A stretch of DNA of 64,000 nt. Source: Taenia hydatigena (Eukaryota; Platyhelminthes; Cestoda; Cyclophyllidea; Taeniidae). Made by a program: the position numbers and the translations under genes. Where the stretch lies: assembly GCA_036345935.2 (NCBI GenBank), contig JADWOT020000007.1, positions 2,430,385 through 2,494,384 of the forward strand, written 5' to 3'. Position 1 is the first letter of the stretch. Every line of letters begins with the position of its first letter. The notes under the pieces are model-generated. The model had not been told where the DNA came from. It was given only the letters and a program-made list of their open reading frames with translations, and made no database searches. Positions 25,901 to 37,636 of this stretch are shown here, in pieces.

Positions 25901-27451
25901 GATTTTGGGTCTAGGTAGTTTCTTCATCTTTCCTTGGCAAAGGCATTCTACCAGATACAGCCCCTAAAATTTTACATAAATAACCTATCATTCCATAACT
26001 TCATTCAGCAATTGATACGAAAATGGCATCAATAAAACGGCACGTTAAGTAGGCTTCCCATGTTTATAGAAGTGACTGCTTCCCTTTTCGCTGAAAGGAA
26101 TGCCTTGAATCAACCATTTCAAAATTATGCATTCAATCACAATAACTCTGACGTCAAACGATTTGCTTAAGAACTCACGACCAAGTTATAGCATAGTGAC
26201 TAGGAACATATTTCCCCACTACAGGTGTCTGAAGTGGCATTGGCCGAGCTGCTGGATGAGCCTGTTAAAAGCTTATAGGAGCAACTAACACTCAATACTA
26301 CCCAACCTCTGTCAGAGGCATTACAATAAGCAACTTCGGAGTAACGTCTATCGGGATGGAGACATGGAACATAAATCCGGGCAAATTCACCTGTCTGGAC
26401 TACACTGCAAGCCACATTACCCTTGGTATAAAGATTTTAATTGAGTGATAAAAACCCAGTTACCTACTAAAGCCTTTTTCCACTTTGTGTTACTCCGTTC
26501 TAGCCAAAAATCAAAGGCGTATCACCGGTTAGATACAAAGATGAGTTTTGCACAATAATGACTGAACGAAAACCACAAGATAGCGTAATCAAAGACATCC
26601 AATAAGAAGAGTACCAAAGACGGTACCAGTAAGAATAGGGATCGTTGCAATAACTTGTTGTTTAAATGGATTTTCGAGTGACAAGGAGGTAGTCGTCTTA
26701 GGCCTCCCAGTGAAATTACGTCCTTTGAAGAAGCATAAGGCAGAAGACAAGGGAGAATCAAAGGGAAACAGGCAACGCCTTGTTCTCTTGTGCCGTAAAT
26801 ATTGCGCTTTAAATATACATTTGGGCGAAAAGCAAGAAGTAGGACCTCGTGCATGACGAAAGCGTTGATTCCGCCGAAGACAGGAGAAGCTACTATTTTG
26901 CTTCCAACTAAGCCTGTGTGGATGTCCTGCAATCTAAGTTAATGAATTTGTAATATGGTCTGGCTGGCGGTAGTCGTGAGAAAGAGGATTTGAACGAAAA
27001 CGGCGGTCCAGTTCTCATATGTAATGTATAGCCTTTAAGCATTAGGCACGATAGCTTTATTTTTTGCAATATTTCGTAGTTGTTATCGATTTTTCGGTAA
27101 CTCCATTTGACATTGGCATAGTTACATTCAGCGATTTTTAGCTGATATTTTGCGATTAAATTAGGTGCTTTTCTGTATCAATACGAATTCTAAAAGTCAT
27201 AAAGACATTTAGTCGATAGTGACTTTTCTAGCTTGGCAGTTTTAAAGCAATATTTAGCATACTACTGTCATCATGGTGGGTACGTTGTGTTTTACCGGAG
27301 CAGCATTTTGGCTGAATTGGCTCTAATGTTTCAGGAAGGAAAAACAGTCGAACTTTGAGGAGATGAAGGTGGTAGTGGAGTGAGGTGTGATGTGAGAGGT
27401 GAGTAATGAAGAAGAAGAGAGTGAAGGTGAGAAGTGTGAAGCAATGTAGAC
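22987..27451. other. No gene seen
   Basis: Includes a 136-codon minus-strand frame (26522-26932) and a 108-codon one (24667-24993) without recognisable domains. Several frames of this size are expected by chance. Confidence 0.4.
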
Positions 27452-27570
27452 GTCAGCGACCATGCCACGCAAAAAAGCACCGGTTCTCGTCCGATCACCG
27501 AAGTTAGGCTACGTCGGGTAGGGTTGGTACTTGCATGGGTGACCGGCTGTGAATACTCGGTGTTGCTGAC
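27452..27570 (+). rRNA. 5S rRNA-like gene copy (119 nt), diverged
   Basis: Full-length 5S rRNA pattern without gaps. Helix I GTCAGCGAC pairs completely with GTTGCTGAC (one G-T). Inside are CTCGTCCGATC, CCGAAGTTAGG, GTACTTGCATGGGTGACCGG and GAATACTCGGTG, in the order and spacing of eukaryotic 5S. Several normally invariant positions differ: an A-run near position 20, TTGC for TTGG, and GGCTGT for GCCTGG. No clean T4 terminator follows, only a pyrimidine-rich tract. It may be a minor variant gene or a pseudogene. Confidence 0.7.
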
Positions 27571-27860
27571 CCTCTCTTTCTTTCCTCCCTTCCTACTTCC
27601 TTTCTCCTCCTCTTCCTCCTCCTCCTCCTCCTCCTTTACCACCCGCCCCCTACTTACACGGCACTTCACCTGCACCGCCATCTACCTCAATTTGGACCAC
27701 TGCAAGCACTCTTCTTCACTGCGCAGCATCCTCTTTCCCACCCCAGTGTGTGGCATTATGCACCGCCACGCGTGGTAGTCATTGCACGTTTATTTGCACA
27801 GGCATGTGTGCCCACTGCGGTGACAAAATGAAGAGAAGGTAAAGGATGCAAATGTACTGA
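27571..27860 (+). repeat. Repeat family B copy 2: spacer downstream of 5S
   Basis: Pyrimidine-rich tract with a CCT/TCC run, then CACTGCGCAGCATCCTCTTT and CACCGCCACGCG. This is the same order of blocks as at 9852-10190, where it follows a truncated 5S end. The shared sequence continues past the rRNA for about 290 bp. Confidence 0.7.
27604..27635 (+). repeat. (TCC)n microsatellite
   Basis: TCC/TTCC run within the pyrimidine tract after the 5S-like gene. A shorter run occupies the same place in copy 1 at 9890-9903. Confidence 0.75.
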
Positions 27861-28257
27861 ACACGTCCAAGTAAATAGATTTGGAGTGTATGGGAAAAAG
27901 GCCTGTGCAATCAAAATCGACGTGCATCGAATGCTAGTCAGAGCATGTTTTGCGCCTTTTTCTCACGTTACCTTCTCTACTGAGTTTTCAGGGTGGTATA
28001 TCTAATCAAGCATTTGCCAAATTTGAAAATGTGGTGGTGATAACAGTTCTAGGCAACCCTTGGAAGCCCATATTACAAAAGTTGGCTTCACGCTTCGAGG
28101 TGTAAAGTTAAAAATAATGAAATTTTAATAGCATTAACATTTTCCTTAGTTATTTTTTTCCTTTTCCATATCTCTATGCATAGTCGATCCCATGTTAACA
28201 ATAAACCCTGCTAAACAAAAAAGAGCAGTCCACTAGGTTAGTTTGCTCCATGATTGC

Positions 28258-28488
28258 AGCGTAACAAGACGAAGGACAATTTTCAGAATCGATGCCTTTT
28301 GCAACGAAAACACTTGCTCAGAACATGGATTCTTATCAGAGAGACATAGTTGCCACTGCGCAAAAGGAGAAATCAGCCCACTGACATTCTATGTGGGAGG
28401 AACTTGCCGCAACAAGAAAATTTTGCAGGTTGAGGAATGTAATGGCTTGTGTGGAAGACGCTTCTACATACAGAATGCTAGATTTTAA
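28258..28488 (+). CDS. Candidate exon: cysteine-rich, Slit/CTCK-like
   Basis: After a CTCCATGATTGCAG acceptor, an open frame of about 76 codons runs to TAA. It reads FCNENTCSEHG, HSCHCAKG (EGF-like spacing), then GTCRNKKILQVEECNGLCG. The C-x10-EC-x-G-x-CG pattern resembles the start of the C-terminal cystine knot of Slit proteins, which also follows an EGF repeat. The later cysteines of a complete knot are missing before the stop and I see no donor. It is a terminal fragment, a pseudo-exon, or a coincidence. No neighbouring exons were identified. Confidence 0.35.
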   Translation, partial: SVTRRRTIFRIDAFCNENTCSEHGFLSERHSCHCAKGEISPLTFYVGGTCRNKKILQVEECNGLCGRRFYIQNARF

Positions 28489-28499
28489 GGTGATGACTG

Positions 28500-31400
28500 C
28501 TACCCTACCTTTCTGACTGGAACTCTTTATTGTTGAGTTTGCCATCATCAATTGTTGATTCGCGCCAATGTCCACCTTTTCCTCTTATGTAGAATACCTC
28601 GAATGCAGACGGGACAAAAACATAAGGTAACGTATTAAGTTGTTTGAGAAAACTACCCAAAGACACCCAAATAGGTCTTGCGTTGAGAATTTTACTAGAT
28701 AAATAAAACTCTTCTTTAATCTCGCCACAAAATCATTGTTTTTAGTTGAGTAAATTAACATGTGCTATCGACAGTGCTGTGCGTAAGGCACTTCTGAGCT
28801 AGAAGTTCTGCTTGACGATTATTGCGACTGTGTGAGCTAGATAAAATATCGATACGAATTTCAGGAGGATGCCATAGTTGATAAATTCGCGGGGCTCATG
28901 CCAGAATGAGAAGGAAATTGTGTCTATCCAAAACCTTCATACTTTACCTCCTATATTGATCCAAAGCCAAGTAATGATAGCGAATGGTCGGGTCCGCAAC
29001 CGAAATATTCAAAGCCTGAAAAGACTTGGAAACTGGAGCATGTATTAGCAGTACATGGCCAGGCATTAATCCGCCATTAGTCAGAAAACGCTCCGATTAC
29101 TTCCCAAGGGTGCAACTGCTTTAGCCTGATAAGTCAAAACTGATGCATCAGCCATCTTATGCATTATTCACCAACAACTTGGGCGCATACTTTTGTATCA
29201 CCGCTTAGCTTAGGTGCACAGATAACAATAGAATAGAAAATTACCTATTTTTCCTTAATCCACGCTTCACCGTTCCTTATTTATAGAACTATTTTATAAA
29301 CCCGAGCTTATGTTTATTTTGATATTCCTCGTATTCTATGCTGGCATTATTTCCTGTGGATTTATCAATGCGCAAATTAAACATTAATTTATAGAGCTTT
29401 TGGCGAAATGGGCCAAATTTTTGGAGGCATAAGTCAAGGTTGCTAGTGGGAAGCTCATGAATTGAGAGTGAGTGCAATTGGCATCCACGAATTAACTGAC
29501 CGCATGTTAGCACGCTGGCAGCGCCCGCCGCCTAATCGACAGAAATGAGGGTAAAGAGCGGAAGGGAAGTGGCATTTGAACACTTGAAGAATCGGATTTC
29601 TAGACCGGGTAAGCAAAGCGTTAATGCAAGAGAAAGCCATGCTCGACCATGCGAGTGTGTAAGCAATCAGATAGCAGAGCATGGTTTCGATCCACAGACT
29701 TCTAGGTTATGATATCAGCGCTTTTCCGCCCCGTCATTCTACCTACACTGCCCGCACCTCTTACTCCATTTTATCTTCCTCAAACATAACAAATCACTAA
29801 GTTTCGCCTTGGCAGTTGCATAAAGTCGGGACGCGTGTGTGTGTGCGTTCGAGCAATTGCTATATGATTGATTGACACGTGGACAGTGAGGTAGCGGAGG
29901 CAGAGGTAAATGTGCGTGTCGAGGAAGGGGAGGGGATGGAGACAGATATGGGCGTATGCACGTAGCGATGTGGCATGGTACGGCAAAACACGGCATAGCT
30001 TGTCGCAGAGTTTTAAATAGGAGATTTCCTCGATATCATTAAGGTGGTGCGAGCTCAACTCATGGACAACAAGGAGCGCAATAATATGCCGCACGAAAAG
30101 GCAGTATGGCGCTAGACATTGTGAATACATCTAAATGTGCGCATCGTATGGGTAACTTCGTTAATGTAGTTTGATTGCCTGTAAATCGCGATTCACGTGA
30201 TTTTATGCATGCAGAAATACCCTTCAATATGCAAAACGGTCATTTTTCCTTGACAAAAATGTTTTAGATGGTGCAACACCTATTTGTCATGCGTTTGTCG
30301 GTTTCGTCTACTAAGCGTCTTGGCTACTTGCCGTTTTATCTGATGCCTGGCATTTTGAAGACTGTGATTCGAATGTGAACTCTTGTCTGCCTTCAAGCAC
30401 AGCGCTGGACCAGTGGTCTTGTCTGTCCCACATCTGCACAAACCAAAGACCCACATACGATGTCAGTGCACTCACAGCTTGGCCTCTTTAATATTAGTCC
30501 ACACGGCAGTAAATTACGATGGGTTTGAGGCCGAGCTATAGCGTTTGGAATGTAGTCCATAGTTAGCATTGCCATCGCCTGGGTTCTGTCCCCTTTTAAG
30601 TTCTGGCTAGTCACTTGTTGACTGTCTGTGGTTCTCTTCCCGCGATCTCGCTAGGTAGAATGGAAGCCGGAGAGTAAAATCGATTTTCACCCGTTTTATT
30701 GGCTTGCTTGGTCTTGCCATCACTCACTCGACACGAAATTGCGCAGTATCTGTAGCTGTGCTAAGACCGATTAGAGGAAGCGAGTACTCGAACGTGTGAA
30801 TATTGCAAGGTGATTGACAAACGAGTACAAGCCAGCAGTGGACGCCAGACAGATGGAAGAGGAATAACAATAGAAGACTCGAGACGTAGGGTCTGCGGCT
30901 GCAAAGTGGGTGCAGAGAAACGTTCTAGGGCCACCAGATCGGAGAAAATTATAAGCAAGCAGCCCAATGAGGATGAGTCAGGGGGAGGTGCACACTGAGG
31001 AAAGCACAGACGTCCAAATCTGGGCCACTGCTTATTCCCCCATCTGGCAGTGGCTCATATATGTCTTTGCAAAGTCGTGATTAGTGCGAGCAGACGGAGT
31101 TTAACTTTTACTCTACAATTCATGGAAATGTTGAGATTTAAATTATGGCATAAACGCAAAGTAATAAGATCGGGACATATTTAGTCGCCACTGGGTTCCG
31201 AAAATCGAGCCCTTAGCATTTGAAAAAAGTGTATGCATTGCAATCAAATCATTAGCCTATTGCGTCCTGCTTCGTTGGATTTTAGTGGTATAGACTTCTG
31301 TTGGAGTTTGGTAGAGGTGATTTACAGCCTACCACTGATAAATTACTTTAGTACCTGCAATACCATCATTCTTCTGCAGTTGTGCCTGTATTCTTGGTGG

Positions 31401-34400
31401 CATGGTACGTGGCTGGCTAGCTCATACGCGAACCGCACTTGATCAGACCACTGAGTTCGCAATTATTTATTAAATGATGCGGGCCGTTATAGGAGGCTTC
31501 TTAAGTGCATTTTAGTTTTTTGAATAATAGGAGCACATGATGTGCCGCCTCTCCAGTGCTTGCATTAAGAGTGCAGTTTCTGTGATAAATGGTGCATTGG
31601 TGATTTGACAAGAAATGTAGGAGATATACATGTATTTGGACCGAGCTGATTCGCACGACTTAACGAAAAGTTAAGTATTTAAATGTCCAATGCTCACACA
31701 TAGTGTTGACTACCGCTTTATGTGCTACAGAGTAGAAATGGTGAAGTCATTTGAGCGCCACAGGGTGGTATGCAATGGTCGAGACTTCGATGTGGATGAC
31801 TGCTTGCCAACGAGTATGAATACGAGCAGAGTTAATACGAAGCAAGCGTGTGTGCGTGCATGCCTACACGATATGAGACTGCATATGAAAGAATGGCTGA
31901 GATAATAGCCAAAATACAGCCTCACGTAATCATTGTCTGGACTGATCTTGGTCTCATAATGAGTGCCAGTGTGCATAAATGATGGCTGTGTGGAATAATT
32001 TTTACTAGTCGGTCTAAGGTGGACAAAAGAATAATGTTCAAGAAAGTGCTCACTAATCAGACATGGAAATGAGACTTTCAAATATGCCCAAATAGAACAA
32101 CTTTCGAGGATGCATTTATCTCCAACGGATACCCTCTGCGATGACGTGTCTTCTCGCAGTCAAAGACTTTACAATAGCTCAGCATGGGTGGAGTAATGCA
32201 CCACTAGCTGTAATTGCAGCACGAGTTACCACAAATCTAACCCACCAGTCGCCTTAGATATTGTTTTCTTGTAGATCATAAGCAGCCTTCCTATCGTGTT
32301 TGCGAGGCAGAGTGGTGGAAAACCCCATGTGGTTAATGTGGCTAGTGTGTCTTTTAGCTCTGATGTCACTTGACTTGCTGCACTCCAAGCCATCTAGTCT
32401 AAATTATCTGATAAATTTCTGTTCTGTTATACATGCGCAACCTACAAGATTCAACTATCTAAGGGCATTAATGGAATCTTCGTCTCGTAACCGCACTTTC
32501 GTTATGGTTTTATTATCCCTATTCTGGAGTGCCGTGTCAAATTTGCAAAGTGGGGGTGGATTCAAGTTTCGCGGGTGGGTTGTTTTATGGTGTTTACCTC
32601 GCCTACCTCAGATGCCTAAGAGCTGACCCGTAAACCCCACAATTGTGTTTGATCTACAAGATGGCAAACGCTTAGGTGTTTAGGCTGCTTTAAGTAAGTA
32701 TCGCGCTATCATTTATTTTGCCATTCAGTGTAAGCTCATCGGCTCTAATCTACTTTCGTTTATTCTAGCAATTTTTTACCCCTTTCATTTTTCGTCTCCT
32801 TTCCTTCTAGCGTGAAGGCTTGCAAACTAGGACAGATAGAGCAGATATGTTGGCAGTAAGTTACAACATCGCATCGGCTAATTTCTTCATACCCAGCCCA
32901 ATCAAACGCGATCACTAGACGCATCGTTGCTAATTAGGGTGTTATTCTTATACGATTAGCCGAAATGCCTGCCTCTTTTGCTCTGATAGGCCTATCTGGT
33001 CTTCATTGAAAATCAGATACTTTTGTGTCGACCATCAAAGCGACGCTGTTTCAACAAAAAGGTTTCGCTGCAGTGAGGGAAACATTGAAATGAATGCCAT
33101 AGGAGTGTTAGCTATTTTTGGTGGCAAGTCCTCGCAAGATTTTATTTCGTGGATAATTCTATCCATTGGTAATAAGTGGCTAGTTACATTCGAGTCTGAC
33201 CTGCTGTAGCTTTAGCAGCGTTTGCGTTCTGCTAACATTAGATTTAACAAAGCTCTTGCGCCGATACCGATGGTGCTTGGCTTCACTAAATGACAGTGCA
33301 GCTACAACTCTTACAATATTATGCAAAATGATGTTGCCAACGAAATTGTTACGGAGGCATCAACAAAAAAAATGTTAACATGCTAACAAGTAGACATTTG
33401 GAGATATAACCGAAATATTTGTAAGCTTCGTGAAAGTGAGACATGGTAATCTTTTTAATGAGACTAAATCAAGTGTTTAATCGCTGTCTTCGTAATGGCA
33501 TGCACACACACGGCGCAGTTTAAGTAACAGCTTCTTGACTTGTCCACGATCTACTCGTCGCTTATCAGTAGTACGCTGCTTGCATCTGATGCATACTAGT
33601 GTACTTATTATCACATCGACGGTGTCATCATATGTGCCCTCGTGCTTGACATTGGATTTAGGACTCAACCCCCATTTGACAAGTTGTGGATTTGTAGAAA
33701 AATAGTGGCTAAAAGCTTGACATTAACCATAACTCATTAGAATTTTTTGTCGTTACTTGGTTCTTTTTTGCATGGAGTCTGTCAAAACAACACCCAAATC
33801 CATTGATAAACTGTAATAACTGGTACACAGTTGGAGAATCATGCAGGTCTTGTATAAGATAAATTGTAAACGTCGAACGCATTTCCATGGATATAACTAG
33901 TACATCATCAGCAAGTAGGCGTGTTTATGCTAGTGGGCGAACCGGACGGAGACTTACACCCAAATTCAAACATTAGCATCCTCCACTCTATTGTCATTAG
34001 ACACATGCACTCATATTCTAAATTGTATATACATGCACACACAGAAGATGGGCTGCACAAGCTGATGTAGGTTGGCACGATGCGAGAGTCGACCTGGACC
34101 AAGCCATCTAGCTCCCAACTCAGCTTTGTTAGTAACCTTGGGTGTAGTCTTATTTCTTTTTCATAGTCACTCTTAAAGTTTTACCGCGAGTACGTTCTAC
34201 TAAAAAGAAGTCCAAATTCCTGAGGTTAATTTTTTTCGTGACTTCAATGCATACCTGCGTCCCGAACTGTATGCGAACCTTGGAAAGGCTTACGAATATG
34301 GCAAATGCTAAAATGGTCGGTGTAGGGTTGATACAAGAAGAATTTTTTATCAAAGGGTGCGTATAGGTAGACTGCAATTAAGGACTTACAAAAGACTGGA

Positions 34401-34974
34401 AAATTGCGGCGGATATAAGGATTCTGCATTTAAAGAAGGCGCGATTCAAATTAGGCGAATGCTGGAAATCTGAGGATCACTGAAGTACCCATGAAGATAT
34501 CAGGTAGTAAATTAGCATTCACTGGATCTCTGAAGAGCGATTGTGCCAATCAAAGCCCTGCATTTGGCATGCTGTTTAATAAGTAAGTTTTTACTTTAAG
34601 AAATAAGCAGCAGCGGAATGTGCGTTAAGAGGTATTCCCATTTAATCAATGACCATCGCAGTGAAACAAACTTTATCACAAGCCACGCTCAAAGGCTCAC
34701 GTATTTTATTGCTCTACTTTAAGCTATCGCCAGGGTCATCTCTCGTCACTACTCTCTTCGTCACTTGGGCAGGACACCTCCACCATCAACCTTATTCCGT
34801 AAATGAAGATGGAAAAAGCGGAGTTAGAGTTACGAGTGGTTGCGACAAAAAGGGCAGAAAATTGATAAGAATGACACACCGCCATCACAACTAACCCTTC
34901 TTTGCCATATTTCTGCTTCACTACCTTCTCCTTCCCTCGCACCTGTCCCGACAATCGCAGTCATTTTAATGTCT
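28500..34974. other. No gene seen apart from a tRNA relic
   Basis: Holds the Met-like tRNA relic. A basic, hydrophilic 62-codon frame at 30810-30998 could be coding but lacks convincing splice sites. Confidence 0.4.
29673..29751 (-). pseudogene. Decayed tRNA-Met(CAT)-like copy
   Basis: Minus strand. Ends GCAG/CTGC pair (six of seven acceptor positions). The loop ATCATAA carries CAT with T33 and resembles elongator tRNA-Met. T-arm TGTGG-ATCGAAA-CCATG pairs imperfectly, and the D-arm is expanded and not foldable in the usual way. Identification rests on the anticodon region and is tentative. Confidence 0.38.
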
Positions 34975-35152
34975 TGTTTGTTTGACTGTCCGTTATGGCC
35001 ACATTCAATTTGGTGACCATTTTGCCTTTGCAAAGTGAGCTGGCCTCTGGGCCATGCCAGCGACCCCAACTCCTTATCTTTGCTGAGTATATTCATCCTG
35101 CTCAAGTATTATGCCTTCTTTTGCCTTTCTAAAGGAAGCTGCGGACGCTACA
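34975..35152 (+). repeat. Repeat family A copy 3 (LTR-like, 178 bp)
   Basis: TGTTTGTTTGACTGTCCG to GCGGACGCTACA. It shares GGGCCATGCCAGC, GAGTATATTCATCC and TTATGCCTTCTTTTGCC with the other copies. The GGTCACAGAGG block is degraded. Sequence downstream of CTACA is unrelated to that after the other copies, so this is a true end. Confidence 0.62.
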
Positions 35153-35629
35153 CTAGTAGCGTGCTGTACGCTACCAGGCATTTAAGTCGCCTTTGCCAAT
35201 CTTCAGCATCAAGACGATGAAGGTGTCGGGAGGAAGGCTAATCTTCCTATCACAAGCCCACCGACCACTGCTCAAATAGGCGCAAAATATTTCCTTCATA
35301 ATGGCAAAGTTGATGAGAGGAGAGTGCCCCACATGAGCAGATGCATTTAGGTTTGGGTCCTTAAACTAGTGATGAGCGTGGTGAAGCATTTAAAGAACTT
35401 TTTCGCGTAGTTTACTCCTAGTTGATTCAAACTTCGCTGAACTTGGGGCCAAGTGACCCTACTGTACGTACTGAATGTAAACGCTGGCGATGCAGACATG
35501 AGTGGCGTGATTCCTCAAAAGACGGAATGACAAAGAGGTGAGAGGTTCCTTTATCGATGTGCCGAATCAGTAAAATTGGGATGAAGAATTCCAAGTCAAC
35601 GCGAAACGTTTTTATCATCTTTCTTGCAG

Positions 35630-35719
35630 TGCATCTTAGATATCGCCTGATAGCAAGGTTGTCCGTGTCGGAAACGGATCATCGGACCTTGGATTTCCTG
35701 TTCAAACGCTGTGCAATAG
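35630..35719 (+). CDS. Candidate internal exon, unknown protein
   Basis: A 90-bp segment between a strong acceptor (TCATCTTTCTTGCAG) and a good donor (ATAG|GTGAGC). Only one frame is open, entering and leaving in the same phase: HLRYRLIARLSVSETDHRTL and then DFLFKRCAI. I do not recognise the protein. A short exon with both sites and one open frame is suggestive but can arise by chance. Confidence 0.3.
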
Positions 35720-36007
35720 GTGAGCTGTTTTATTACACTCTGTAACGATGCTTTGTAAAGGTGTGATTTTACGGGGCGTAGCAGAAAGGAAGATGTGCGT
35801 GGCACTGTAAACCTGTAAACCCTACTCCTGTTTGTAATGTATGGCTACTGGGACTGCAGGGGAATTTGATATTGTCATCCTGGCTTTGGTGGGAGACAGA
35901 CGAGCTTGTTTCTTCGGAAAGTGGTATGAATCGGCAACTTTATTTGAAGCCTAGAGAACACCTTTTAATTAACTAAGGCAGTTTCGACAGCAACTTTTCA
36001 GTTTTGA

Positions 36008-36202
36008 ATTAATCAACATGAGTTCGCTTCCGCAAGAGATAATTGCTTATATGCATTACTTCGTAATGTCTCACATTGTGTGGATGGGATGGAGGAAGAT
36101 GCATTAGTGCACACGGATGAGGATGAGGAGAAGAAGGAATGGGTAGAAGAAGAGCACTTGGATGAACATGGCATCACCTTAGCGGAGCGAAACTCCCTGT
36201 AG
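36008..36202 (+). CDS. Candidate acidic terminal exon, unknown protein
   Basis: Open frame of 64 codons ending in TAG. The last 37 residues, from a Met at 36089, are strongly acidic: MEEDALVHTDEDEEKKEW, VEEEHLDEHG, ITLAERNSL. Intracellular C-terminal tails often look like this, but purine-rich simple sequence (GATGAGGATGAGGAGAAG) could mimic it. It lies 290 bp after another candidate exon on the same strand. Confidence 0.25.
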   Translation: MNQHEFASARDNCLYALLRNVSHCVDGMEEDALVHTDEDEEKKEWVEEEHLDEHGITLAERNSL

Positions 36203-37636
36203 CTCCAACCCGCATGTATCTGGCAGTCGATGAAAATAGCTGTGAAAACTGCTAGCAGGCTCTATAGGTTTTCGCGTAGTTTACAGTAGACACAAGCAAA
36301 AACCTCGCGATGTGCATGAATTTGTTTTAGCAATAAACAAACAAACAAATAAATCTGTCGCCTTGGATTTACTAAAACGCCTTTTTCTTAATTCACTTCA
36401 ACCTTTGATCAGCAAAATCTTATCCTTTTAAGGCTACTACTCCCACTACACTCAAAATCGTTACGAAATTTTTCTTCTGGAGAAGACCACGTTGTAGGCA
36501 AATTTTTTGTTTCCAAACGAAATCAGTTGTGCAAGTCTCCTTTAAAAAGGATCTGAATGTGTTCCTCTAACCCTTGATTCTGCATGTGCGTTTACTCCTG
36601 AAGCCAATCTATCCTTCATATATCGGCCGCATCTTCGTGTCGAATTCGACGACATGTATTCTCAACTTTGGAATACATGGCTGCATATTTATAACTCAGC
36701 AGACCCAAAATCTGATTTTTCTGATTTCGCTTATCAAGAGCATCGTGAAAATTTCTGCTCCCACTACTACGTTTAGCTACAGTAAAGTCACAAGCTGAGT
36801 AGTAAAGCAGTCAGCGAAGCAGAGCTAATGTAGTGGCACTATAAATAAGGCACCAACATAAAAGAGGTCACAAGTACAAAGTCGAAGACAGTGTCAAATT
36901 AATTCATAAATAATGCCAATGCGGTCCGTAGTCAAATCATCAACTCTTTTATCAGCCACTCAATCGCAAATTCCACTCGTTAATTTCAATTCACCCGAGA
37001 GATTTGCTTAATTGCATTCGAGTCCATGCGAATTTCCTGCGTCGTGTATGCGTTGGGAGAGTGACTAATGCATACGTTTCTTCTGCTGAAGGCACCTCAG
37101 CGGTTCGTTAAATCGGGCTATGCTTTTTCGTTTTTTGGTGTCATGAAATGCACTCACTACAGAGATCTATTTGGAATGGTGAACAATGAAAGGACTGGTA
37201 AAGTGGAAAGCTTTTGCCAATGAAAGGATCTGCCGGTTTAAGAGCCTAAGGCTTGGAAAATTGGAACATTAGACTTTTTGGGAACTGGTGCTCTTACGGT
37301 CTTAACAATGTGGCCAGTGACGAAGCTATAAATGAATGACCAAGCTCAGGTATCCATAAATTAGGAGTAGAGACGTTTCTGACAAAAGAGAACAGCAACA
37401 AAAACTGAAAGAGAAAAGGATATTTGCGCACTGACAGAAAACATTATGTGATTCTAGTGAAAATATTAAAGTTGCTACCGTAGTTCGTGCTTTCTTTGCA
37501 CATGCTGTACAAATGCACATTAGAATCTTAGATATCTTTCCTTGATTGAATCGACCAGTGTAGATAGGGAAAGCTTACCCTCTAAAATGGCGTGTGGACT
37601 GTTTTCATGGTAGCAACTGAGTGAATTGCCTGACCT

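Noticed and set aside
26522..26932. 136-codon minus-strand frame with hydrophobic stretches
   Set aside because: No recognisable family; several frames of this length are expected by chance.
31400..31445. ATCAGACCACTGAGTT resembling a minus-strand Pro tRNA D-arm
   Set aside because: Only about 12 bases match and no other arm is present.
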